NCBI RefSeq assembly: GCF_002019605.1
Contig: NZ_KV917368.1
Location: forward strand, 5,343,885 to 5,407,884
DNA length: 64,000 nt
Direction: 5' to 3'
Source: Alkalihalobacterium alkalinitrilicum
GTDB taxonomy: Bacteria; Bacillota; Bacilli; Bacillales; Bacillaceae_F
Below, in pieces: positions 39,866 through 48,173 of the stretch (position 1 is the first letter of the stretch; every line of letters begins with the position of its first letter). The translations under genes and the position numbers were made by a program. The notes below the pieces were generated by a model. The model was given only the letters and a program-made list of their open reading frames with translations. It had not been told where the DNA came from and ran no database searches.

Positions 39866-42043
39866 ATGCATACTATTGTTATACATTTACAAGATCAGCC
39901 CCAAGATTGGCACCTTATAGAACCTTTTTTCTATAAGGCCCAATCTTCTGGGCTGCTGTCTTTTTTTCAATGTAAACCTAACTTTAATCGAGAAGATGAC
40001 ATCGAAACGGTTTATAACGATATTATTCACCATTTAATTCAGCAAAGAATTTCTCACTGGAATTTTGTCGTTATGATGTACATCCCTTCGCCGATGTATA
40101 GTAACAAGAGGTTAACAGTCCAGCTGAATCAAATTAAAGAAACATGGTTACGAAAATTTACTGATCATGATATGAGTCCGCAAACAGTAACAGCACTAAT
40201 ACTAGATCCGTTAAGACGAGACTCTATGGAAGCACCAGAAGATGGCATAAGTCATAGCTACTGGCAAATCGATAATTTTGGATATTTTCATGATGAGGAA
40301 AAAATTGGAAACCCTCAAAATATGTTTGTAGCTTCAGAACTTACTGAACTAAATGAAATATGGGGGAATCCTATAAATTTACAAGAAGCAGGTCTTCTAG
40401 AAAAACCGAACACGTCTTTTCTAGAATTACTCTTCGATAAACGAACAAGAGTAATTGACAGATTTCAGACACAAATACATGAAAAAAAACGATATGCAGA
40501 AAATCTTGAAATTGAACCTGTACTACATAAAGCAAACGTTTTATCTACTGAGATGTTAACTGAAATTGAAGAAATGTTTGTAAATCAAGTGACGACGATG
40601 TTACAGAAACGGCCTCTTCCAAAAGAAATTGATGCTTTTTCTCCAGGTCAATTACTTGAGAACATTTTAAAAGAAAAAATTGCGCTCCCTTCTGTCATTT
40701 CTGATTTTAGAGTCATTCGTCAATTGTCTTCCATTCATTCCGTTGAACGAAGAACCAAAGCATTATTATCGGTTGCGCTGTTTATCAATGCAATTACAAC
40801 AACGAACGAGTTCATAAAAAAGTTGCCAAAGGGAACAACATACGAATTGCTTACAGTGGTCAATGATGCCGAGTTAGAACAGCTATTGTCTGATTACTCT
40901 GCTAGTCTTCAAACCGCGGCAACAAAAGTAGAAAATCAAATTTTACAACGAAAGTCAATTATGAAACGTAGGTTTGAACCGATAAAAGTAACGCCTCACA
41001 CGGCTAATTTTTTAACGGAACCTGACTTTTCAGTACCTCCTTTTAAGGTACGAAACCAAAAAACGTATTATCAAACATGGGAAGTATTTGTACAAGAAGT
41101 TGAAGAGGAGTTACAACGACGTGAACGCTCGATGTTAAGAGAAGCTGCAAAAGGAGCCGATGTATTATCGGTAATTAAAAGGCAGAAGCCTATTACTCGT
41201 GATGAACAAGTTGATCTTCATGAGTATATGGAGGAGCTTCAGCAGCAAATGGATGTCATTTATTCGGAATTAGAGGAAATTGGACCTGGTGTTTCTGAAC
41301 TAGACTCGAGTTGGGAAACGTATGCAGAAAAGGCAAACTTTGAAATGGATATTCACGTTAAAGCATCCCCAACCAAAAAGCAAGTTGCAGTTGCTTTATC
41401 ATTATCAATGTTGTTCTTACTAGGCCCCCATTTATATGTTCAAAATTGGGAGTTCTTGTTATTTCAAGAAAAATGGTTAGACTTTTTAGTGATTCCATTA
41501 TTGACAGCAATTGCGGTATTGTCGTGTGGTTATATAGTAAAACAAAAAATGGTTAAACCAATTGAAAAAATTATTTCAATTACTAAATCGGAAAAGAAGA
41601 AACTGTATGATGAACAGCTCAGTCGTCAAAGTCAATACAATCAATATTTAAATAAGCTGTACGAATTGTATCGAACGATGCAACAGTATTTTCTTATCAA
41701 AGAAGAATACGACAAAGAGAAGCGTGAGAATTCGCTTTATCGCTACCACTTAAGTGAGATCCAGGATTATTTGGAATCCTGTGAAAATTTAATTCGGAAC
41801 CTTGGATTATTGGTTTATCAAGAAAACCAAAACTCGTATCATCATTTTGATGCAAAGTTTAAAGTGACAAAAAATATTGAAAATAACCCGATCTATTCTC
41901 CTTTTGATTGTGTTTCGTCGACAGTTCAAAAAAATAATTCGTTCGATCTCCATATCGGTCAAAAGAAGTCAACATATAATAGTGGTTATTTAACTGTGCT
42001 TGAACGTTTGAAATTTGAAAAAGATCAGGTGTATAAGTTATGA
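39866..42043 (+). CDS. Coiled-coil protein with two membrane spans (system component, unknown function)
   Basis: I do not recognise the family. 725 residues. The first about 170 residues look like a compact alpha/beta domain (MHTIVIHLQDQPQDW, FVVMMYIPSPMYS, TALILDP). A long helical and coiled-coil part (about 200-480) leads to two membrane spans (about 509-530, VALSLSMLFLLGPHLYV, and 540-560, FLVIPLLTAIAVLSCGYIV), then a further coiled coil (about 570-650) and a short tail. Both ends are predicted cytosolic. It lies 12 nt after the tubulin-like gene and overlaps the next gene by 4 nt (ATGA), so it should be made in step with both. A plausible role is a membrane anchor or adaptor for the tubulin-like protein, by position only. 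Confidence 0.75.
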   Translation: MHTIVIHLQDQPQDWHLIEPFFYKAQSSGLLSFFQCKPNFNREDDIETVYNDIIHHLIQQRISHWNFVVMMYIPSPMYSNKRLTVQLNQIKETWLRKFTDHDMSPQTVTALILDPLRRDSMEAPEDGISHSYWQIDNFGYFHDEEKIGNPQNMFVASELTELNEIWGNPINLQEAGLLEKPNTSFLELLFDKRTRVIDRFQTQIHEKKRYAENLEIEPVLHKANVLSTEMLTEIEEMFVNQVTTMLQKRPLPKEIDAFSPGQLLENILKEKIALPSVISDFRVIRQLSSIHSVERRTKALLSVALFINAITTTNEFIKKLPKGTTYELLTVVNDAELEQLLSDYSASLQTAATKVENQILQRKSIMKRRFEPIKVTPHTANFLTEPDFSVPPFKVRNQKTYYQTWEVFVQEVEEELQRRERSMLREAAKGADVLSVIKRQKPITRDEQVDLHEYMEELQQQMDVIYSELEEIGPGVSELDSSWETYAEKANFEMDIHVKASPTKKQVAVALSLSMLFLLGPHLYVQNWEFLLFQEKWLDFLVIPLLTAIAVLSCGYIVKQKMVKPIEKIISITKSEKKKLYDEQLSRQSQYNQYLNKLYELYRTMQQYFLIKEEYDKEKRENSLYRYHLSEIQDYLESCENLIRNLGLLVYQENQNSYHHFDAKFKVTKNIENNPIYSPFDCVSSTVQKNNSFDLHIGQKKSTYNSGYLTVLERLKFEKDQVYKL

Positions 42044-45000
42044 GCGAATGGAAATTAATTACTTACTCAATAATTGGTTTTATTTTGGTCATTCTTTTTT
42101 TAGCTGTTACTAACTATAAGAAAGATGAACGATATAAACAAATATCGTTCCCATTATTAGCGGTAGGATTTTCGTTCATCGTCATAAAGACTGACTTTAT
42201 AATGAACAATCCGGTCACTGCCTATTTGTTTTCATTGTTTCCTAGTTTAGAAGGGCATACGGTTTTATTGTATAACTTTGTCATACTTTCAGTTTTTGGA
42301 GGCGTAAAGTTAGCTTGGAAGTTTTCAGATAAGACAATAGTTTGGGTGACAGGAAAATTGAAAAAAGGGCACTCCATAGGAGAAAGAAGCTTTTGGGCGA
42401 ACCTATTTGCTAAACTTGTTCAAACCTTACCTGAAGATTGGCGTTTACGTTTTATACGTAAAAAAGGTGGAGATCGAACGGTTGCGATTGCTTATCAACA
42501 AAATATTCGAGATGTCACCTTAAAACCAGAATGGTTTTTTCCTAGAAAACTGTTTTTAGTGATGAGTATCATTCCTCTAATAATGATCGTCTTTTATATC
42601 GTTAGTATTCATGTCCAATTATTTGATTGGTTGATGCTACTTTTACCGACCTACCCTGCGTTATCGATTATTTTATTGTTGGAATGTGCATGGTTTTTAG
42701 GTGGGAAAACACCTGAGTTTCGAAAAGAAACGATTACAGGTAGAGATGTGGAAAGTAAAATTCATACCGAATATGAAGCACTTTATGAAGAGTATCAGGA
42801 GAAATGGCCAGATCGGATATTAGCAAACGATTATATAAAATCCCCTTCAGCGATACAGGAAGGATTGCCTTATCACGTAGAAATGATGCATTCAACTAAC
42901 GAAATTAAACAGCAGTATGATGAAATTTGCCGTAGACTTCGGGCAAAAAAAGTGAATCTATCAGCAAATGATAGTGAAATTTTAGGTCAACTCTTAGAGG
43001 GAAAAGATGTTCTTATTGAAGACCCGGTTTACGGACATATCGAACATATTCTTTTTCCAGCATTATTAAATTTACTCGTGCAAAATAAAAAACTACTTGT
43101 TATTACGAAAAATAGTGAGGCTACCAATGATTGTAAAACGTGGCTAAGAAACGGATTCAAACAATCCAACGGATTTGAATTTTTATGGAAAATTTCATCA
43201 CTAGACGAAGCGCTTGAAGACAATGTGGATACGGATGTGCTCATCGTTTCCGTGGATAAAATTACACAAAACGTTTGCTATGATTTTATTAAAAATGGTA
43301 ACGGTACAACGCAATATGAAGCTGTACTGATTTTAGAATCTGAGCAAATCATTTCGCAATACAATCTTTTGTTACATACTTTTTTTCACCGACTAGAAGA
43401 TATCGTGAAGAAACGTCCACAGTATATTCTGTTATCGCAATGGTATGAAGATTTGGAAACGTCCGCTCGGAAAGTAACAAAGACGACAATGGTTAATAAG
43501 GACGCTAGAAATTCACGAAGTAAAAATTTATTCTATATTATTTGGCAAAAAGAAGGGGAAGGTCGTTTTCAAAAAGCAATATTACCGCGATTTACCCATC
43601 GTACGATTGAACCAGAAGCTGTTTTGGCGGCTTTAGCATTAAAATATCAAATTGAACAAATTCGCTTTATCTACCAAGATAAAAACCCAATTCATGAAAG
43701 TATCGAAGAACTGATCCATAATAAGGATCAGTTGAAAAATATTGATGTACCGACAGTTGCTTTAGATACGATCCGGCATAGGAGTGTATTTCATAAACAG
43801 TACTGGTTAGTACCATACGGTGATTATGCATTCTTAATATTGCGAGATGTTAATTATAATTTAATTGATACACTATCACAGTGGTGGTCGAATGCGAAAA
43901 ATGATTTATTCGTGCAAATTGTTAGTCCGCCTTATTTATTAAGAGATTATTTAGCAGCTACTATTGATTTTTACTTAGATAATAATCGGAAAATATCTCC
44001 AATTGCACCACGCTTAGCACAAACGAAATCAGCAACTGCTTACGCTTTATTAGAAAGAATGTCACAATCCTATTTAACGGAAGAGGAAGTTCACTCGTAC
44101 CTTGTCCGTGTTGATATTAAGAAGGGTTCAATTATTGATGGAGTAAATATGTTATTTCAAGAATGTTTTCAGCGGGGGGAAGATTATCGTCATGCCATTG
44201 AAGTGCGAAAAGCTTCCGTTTTTTACCCAGCCAAAAATAAGTTCCAAGATGAAATTACATATAAAATTACGACGAGAATTAGAGAAAGACTTTTAGAACA
44301 CCGTCATCAGTTTATAGAAATTAAAACGCATGCAGGTAAGGTATTAGGTCATCTATTTGAAGGGCATTTGTATCAAAACTATTTATTCGGGCAACTTCAT
44401 GCTTTTGATGGCCACTTGTATCGTGTTCGCAGTTATGATGAGAAATTAGCTACGTTAAATGTAAATTTCGAAAAAATTGTGGATACGGGCATGTACCGGC
44501 AAAATCGAACGTATCAATTAATGGATTGGAAACATGCTGAGCAAAATCTATATGAAAAATGGTCAACGATGGAGTGGCAATTTGAATTGGCTGAAGCAGA
44601 AGTGAATGTTATGACAGAAGGTTATTACACATTTGATCAACAAATTACGTTTAATGAAAATAAAGCTAAATATCATTTTTTAACAGAAGAACAGCAGTCA
44701 CAAGTAAAAAGAAGGTATTCTCACGGGAAAGTTTTAAAAATAACTTTACGCACATTACAAACTGCTTTTGTTGAAAAAGATAAAGTCGCGTTTACACTTT
44801 CATTCTTATTAAATGAAATGTTTTATACCCTTTATCCAAACACTTATATGTATGTTCAAGTTTCGACGCAATTGAAGGAGACTTTTTTTAATGAAAATAT
44901 CGAAATGAAACAAATTTTTCCTACACTAGAAATGTCTGAGGAAACTAATAATGAAAATGAGCTTGTTTTATATGTGTTTGAAGATTCGCCTTTACAACTC

Positions 45001-45879
45001 GGTCTAATCGAAAGTATTCTCATGAACCGTGCACATATCATTGAAATTCTTGAAGATTATTTAACATGGGTGCTTAAAGAGCCTACAAAAAATGAAAAGT
45101 ACTTAAAATTCGGCAAAGATTCCGTCAATTCGTTATTTGCTATTGAAGAAGCAGCTAAACTTGTGCGGAACTTTTTAGGGGATCATATTTTGAGTAATGT
45201 ACGTCAGGCCTTTGAAAAAAACCATATCGTTCAGAAAGATATAGAAGAAACGGAAATGAAACAATGTGATTTCTGTGCAAGACAATATCCATTAGCTGAA
45301 TTTGAGGAATTAGATGATGGACGTCACCGTTGTCAATATTGTAAACAAAGTGCGATTAATCGTGTGGCTGACCTATCATCCCTTTATGAACAAGTAAGGA
45401 GCTATTTTGTTGAACAATTTGGCGTACAATTAAGAAAAGATATCTATATTGAATTAATGAATGCGAAACAACTTCATGCGCTAAGCGGATTACCATTTAT
45501 TCCGACCAATGACTATGATCCTCGGATCGTCGGTAAAGCAGTCATTGATGATGAGAAAAACATTTCCGTTTATATTGAAAATGGTGCTCCACGCATCCAG
45601 ACATTATTAACGTTTGCCCATGAAATGACCCATGTATGGCAATTTGACTATTTAAATATTCAATACATGACACTTGAAGAACTTGAAGGCTTTGCGAGTT
45701 GGATTGAAGTTCACTTTGCAGAAACGTTAGGTGAAATGGATTACGCGGAAATGCTTCATCAGCAGCTGCTCAATCGAACCGACGAATACGGTCGAGGCTA
45801 TCAAATGATGGTTGAAAGGTTAGCAAACAATCGACTCTTAAAAACGCCATTTGATATTTATATACAACAAGAAGTGTAA
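42040..45879 (+). CDS. Multidomain membrane protein: helicase-like region, LIM-like zinc finger, DA1-like metallopeptidase
   Basis: 1279 residues. The N-terminus has about five hydrophobic segments (about residues 5-95 and 168-222). The middle (about 310-560) is weakly reminiscent of a superfamily 2 helicase: blocks like GKDVLIEDPVYGH, KKLLVITKN, DVLIVSVDKI, AVLILESEQII and YILLSQW appear in motif I-III order, but neither a Walker A lysine nor a DEAD/DEAH box is present, so ATP-driven activity is doubtful. A four-cysteine zinc finger (C1076, C1079, C1098, C1101) precedes a gluzincin-type domain with H1194-E-M-T-H1198 and a likely third ligand E1216 in ELEGFASW. Zinc finger plus HExxH peptidase at a C-terminus resembles the DA1/LIM-peptidase arrangement. 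ATG 42040 overlaps the preceding stop. It is the last gene of the operon; a repeat and a converging gene follow. Confidence 0.75.
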   Translation: MSEWKLITYSIIGFILVILFLAVTNYKKDERYKQISFPLLAVGFSFIVIKTDFIMNNPVTAYLFSLFPSLEGHTVLLYNFVILSVFGGVKLAWKFSDKTIVWVTGKLKKGHSIGERSFWANLFAKLVQTLPEDWRLRFIRKKGGDRTVAIAYQQNIRDVTLKPEWFFPRKLFLVMSIIPLIMIVFYIVSIHVQLFDWLMLLLPTYPALSIILLLECAWFLGGKTPEFRKETITGRDVESKIHTEYEALYEEYQEKWPDRILANDYIKSPSAIQEGLPYHVEMMHSTNEIKQQYDEICRRLRAKKVNLSANDSEILGQLLEGKDVLIEDPVYGHIEHILFPALLNLLVQNKKLLVITKNSEATNDCKTWLRNGFKQSNGFEFLWKISSLDEALEDNVDTDVLIVSVDKITQNVCYDFIKNGNGTTQYEAVLILESEQIISQYNLLLHTFFHRLEDIVKKRPQYILLSQWYEDLETSARKVTKTTMVNKDARNSRSKNLFYIIWQKEGEGRFQKAILPRFTHRTIEPEAVLAALALKYQIEQIRFIYQDKNPIHESIEELIHNKDQLKNIDVPTVALDTIRHRSVFHKQYWLVPYGDYAFLILRDVNYNLIDTLSQWWSNAKNDLFVQIVSPPYLLRDYLAATIDFYLDNNRKISPIAPRLAQTKSATAYALLERMSQSYLTEEEVHSYLVRVDIKKGSIIDGVNMLFQECFQRGEDYRHAIEVRKASVFYPAKNKFQDEITYKITTRIRERLLEHRHQFIEIKTHAGKVLGHLFEGHLYQNYLFGQLHAFDGHLYRVRSYDEKLATLNVNFEKIVDTGMYRQNRTYQLMDWKHAEQNLYEKWSTMEWQFELAEAEVNVMTEGYYTFDQQITFNENKAKYHFLTEEQQSQVKRRYSHGKVLKITLRTLQTAFVEKDKVAFTLSFLLNEMFYTLYPNTYMYVQVSTQLKETFFNENIEMKQIFPTLEMSEETNNENELVLYVFEDSPLQLGLIESILMNRAHIIEILEDYLTWVLKEPTKNEKYLKFGKDSVNSLFAIEEAAKLVRNFLGDHILSNVRQAFEKNHIVQKDIEETEMKQCDFCARQYPLAEFEELDDGRHRCQYCKQSAINRVADLSSLYEQVRSYFVEQFGVQLRKDIYIELMNAKQLHALSGLPFIPTNDYDPRIVGKAVIDDEKNISVYIENGAPRIQTLLTFAHEMTHVWQFDYLNIQYMTLEELEGFASWIEVHFAETLGEMDYAEMLHQQLLNRTDEYGRGYQMMVERLANNRLLKTPFDIYIQQEV

Positions 45880-46030
45880 CGTAGGATTAATTGACTAGCG
45901 AAGCTTAATTTATTAGAGCTAAGAACTCGACCCAAGGCTTGGAGGATAGAAAAGGTGAAGAGGAAATAAAGTTCCTATTACAGGTAAGTTCCCTTACGCC
46001 TATGGCAACATCTGTGTGATCCGTATCTTG

Positions 46031-46094
46031 TGGGCTGAACTAACAATCAGTGGGGGATAAAGGAAAGCTCTCAATGAATGAAGTTTCCACTTAA
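46031..46094 (+). repeat. Intergenic repeat copy 1 (degenerate hairpin element)
   Basis: Contains ATCAGTGGGGG..AAGGAAA..CAATGAATGAAGTTTCCACTT. It is a degenerate relative of the element at 51097-51162 and of hairpin repeats I know from Bacillus intergenic regions; the stem here is decayed. It fills most of the 283-bp gap between the island operon and rqcH; 45880-46030 has no other recognised feature. Confidence 0.55.
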
Positions 46095-46110
46095 TTAATG
46101 TTTAAAAGAG

Positions 46111-46147
46111 AAAGGACAGTCCAAATAAAAATGGGACTGTCCTTTTA
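46111..46147. terminator. Bidirectional terminator between island operon and rqcH
   Basis: AAAGGACAGTCC and GGACTGTCCTTT form a perfect 12-bp stem with an 11-nt loop; T-rich sequence flanks it on both strands. It serves the convergent 1279-residue gene and rqcH. Confidence 0.85.
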
Positions 46148-46162
46148 ATCATGATTACCTTA

Positions 46163-47872
46163 TTATTTACGTAATTTCAACACCACATCTTCATTTGGTG
46201 TGACATATAATGTGGTTTGATTGTCATAAATTACAAAACCAGGTTTGGAGCCGTTGGGCTTTTTTACGTGGCGAATTTTTGTGTAATCGACAGGAACACC
46301 GCTTGATTGCCGAGCTTTACTAAAGAAGGCAGCGACTGTAGCTGCTTCTGTTAATGTCGTTTCATCTGGGTCAGTATGGCGAATCAATACATGTGAGCCT
46401 GGGATGTCTTTAGTATGAAGCCATATCTCGTCTTGACGAGCTAATCGATTCGTTAAATATTCGTTTTGCTTATTATTTTTCCCAACAAAAAATTCGACGC
46501 CAGTTGATGAAACATACGACTCAATTTGGGGCTTTGTCGGTTTTTTCTTCTTCTTGCTGTCTTTTTGACGACGTCTCACATAACCTTCTTCAATTAGTTC
46601 TTCTCGAATTTCCTCGATATCTTTCGGTGACGCCGCCTCCATTTGTTGTATGAGTTGTTCTAAATACTGCATTTCTAGTTTCGCTTTTTCGATTTGTTCT
46701 TCGACGACGGCAACAGAATTTTTTGCCTTATTGTATTTACGAAAATAATGTTGAGCGTTATCAGACGGTGATTTCTGTGGGTCTAATGTAATCGATACTG
46801 TAGCGCCGTTTTCATCATAATAGTCGAGAACGTTAATTGCTTGATCACCTCGTTTTACGAGGTGAAGATTAGCCGTTAATAGTTCTCCGAACCGTTGGTA
46901 CGTTTGCGCCTTTTCGGCATCAACTAATGTTTTTTCAAGTTTTTTGATTTTCTTTTCATTTTTTTGAAATTCATTTCGTAAAAAACGTTCTAAATCATGG
47001 GCTTGCTGTTTGACGCGGTCGCGTTCTCCTTTTCCAAAGAAGAAGCGATCTAGTAACTCACTTACAGATGTAAAAAATCGTACATCGCCTTGCAGGTGCG
47101 TAAGTGGAAAAAGGGAAAAAGCTTCTTTGTTCTGAGCCAAAACCATCTGTGGCTCAAATTTATTATTTTTTAACGGTCCAATCACGTCAAAAAAAGCTCC
47201 TGCAACCGCCTTTTGTTGTGTTAATTTGGCCCGATGAACAATTTCTTTTGTTACTTGTGGTGATATACCTGAAAACGTCTCGAGTATTTGCTTATCTAAT
47301 TTTCCTTGGTTAAAATCAAGTCTACTAAGTAACCCTTCTTCATCGATTGAAAAAGGATTTATTTTCCCTTGCGCAGGTGGAAATTCGTATGTTTGCCCAG
47401 GTAATACCGTTCGAACACTACTTTGCGATGGAGAAATATGTTTGATACTATCGATGATTTTTTTGCTATCTTTATCGACGAGTGTAATATTACTATGGCG
47501 CCCCATAATTTCAATAATTAACGTCTTATACGTTGTATCTCCTAACTCGTCTTTTCCTTTAATATCGATTGTGATAATCCGTTCCATATCAATTTGTTCT
47601 ATTTTTTCAATAAAACTTCCTTCTAAATGTTTACGTAGAAGCATACAGAACATCGGAGGTTCTTGAGGGTTTTCATATTTTTCTGTTGTTAAATGGATCC
47701 TAGCAAAGGAAGGGTTTGCAGATAGAAGTAAAGAATGATTTGTACCTTTTGCTCGAATCGTAAATAATAACTCTGTTTTATAAGGTTGATAGACACGAGA
47801 AATTCTTCCCGTTTCTAATTTTTCTTGTAATTCTTTTGTTATTGCTTTTGCCATTAATCCATCAAATGACAT
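46163..47872 (-). CDS. rqcH: Rqc2 homologue RqcH (NFACT family, formerly YloA/FbpA)
   Basis: Ribosome quality-control factor that binds stalled large subunits and recruits tRNA-Ala to add C-terminal alanine tails marking nascent chains for proteolysis. 569 residues in the NFACT order: NFACT-N (about 1-180, with EIMGRHSNITLVDKD), helix-hairpin-helix segment (about 190-225), long coiled-coil middle (about 275-440), and NFACT-R at the end (about 450-545, FFVGKNNKQNEYLTNRLARQ, DEIWLHTKDIPGSHVLIR). Historically annotated as a fibronectin-binding protein. The start ATG lies at 47870-47872 with GAGGAAG upstream on the minus strand. It is the only gene on the minus strand in the window. Confidence 0.95.
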   Translation of the reverse strand: MSFDGLMAKAITKELQEKLETGRISRVYQPYKTELLFTIRAKGTNHSLLLSANPSFARIHLTTEKYENPQEPPMFCMLLRKHLEGSFIEKIEQIDMERIITIDIKGKDELGDTTYKTLIIEIMGRHSNITLVDKDSKKIIDSIKHISPSQSSVRTVLPGQTYEFPPAQGKINPFSIDEEGLLSRLDFNQGKLDKQILETFSGISPQVTKEIVHRAKLTQQKAVAGAFFDVIGPLKNNKFEPQMVLAQNKEAFSLFPLTHLQGDVRFFTSVSELLDRFFFGKGERDRVKQQAHDLERFLRNEFQKNEKKIKKLEKTLVDAEKAQTYQRFGELLTANLHLVKRGDQAINVLDYYDENGATVSITLDPQKSPSDNAQHYFRKYNKAKNSVAVVEEQIEKAKLEMQYLEQLIQQMEAASPKDIEEIREELIEEGYVRRRQKDSKKKKKPTKPQIESYVSSTGVEFFVGKNNKQNEYLTNRLARQDEIWLHTKDIPGSHVLIRHTDPDETTLTEAATVAAFFSKARQSSGVPVDYTKIRHVKKPNGSKPGFVIYDNQTTLYVTPNEDVVLKLRK

Positions 47873-47913
47873 ACGTTCACCAACTTCCTCATCGATCTTT
47901 TAAAATAAGTTCT

Positions 47914-48072
47914 TAAAATAAGTTCATAAAGGAGGACAAAAAGACCCGAGAAGTTCGAAGTGGTGCAGTAGCGAGTACCACAGCGTATGCTGTTAATACG
48001 TGAGGAACACAGCCGCAAACCAACGAAGAAATTCGACAGAGATTTTTCCCAGACTTATTGAACATCCTCTAA
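47914..48072. repeat. Probable dispersed intergenic element upstream of rqcH
   Basis: The sequence from CATAAAGGAGGACAAAAAGACCCGAGAAG to the TATTGAACATCCTCT end resembles a repeat I know from Bacillaceae intergenic regions; no second copy is in this window. Just before it is a short direct repeat (AAAATAAGTTC twice, about 47900-47926). The 301-bp divergent gap between rqcH and yloB is mostly this element; no coding frame. Confidence 0.45.
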
Positions 48073-48173
48073 AAATTTATAATTCTAAATCATTCCCACC
48101 ATCAGTATAGCATTTTTTAGGACTTGCCTGAATATGATGCTTGTATAAAGTGTACAAGATGTGGGGTGTCTTC

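Noticed and set aside
42040-45879. Active DEAD-box helicase
   Set aside because: Walker A lysine and DEAD/DEAH box are missing at the expected places; only a weak helicase-like pattern remains.
31353-46162. Prophage or transposon insertion
   Set aside because: No integrase, transposase, structural phage gene, tRNA or flanking direct repeat was found.
46163-47872. Fibronectin-binding adhesin, the historical name of the family
   Set aside because: Domain order is NFACT-N, HhH, coiled coil, NFACT-R with no signal peptide; matches the ribosome-rescue factor RqcH.
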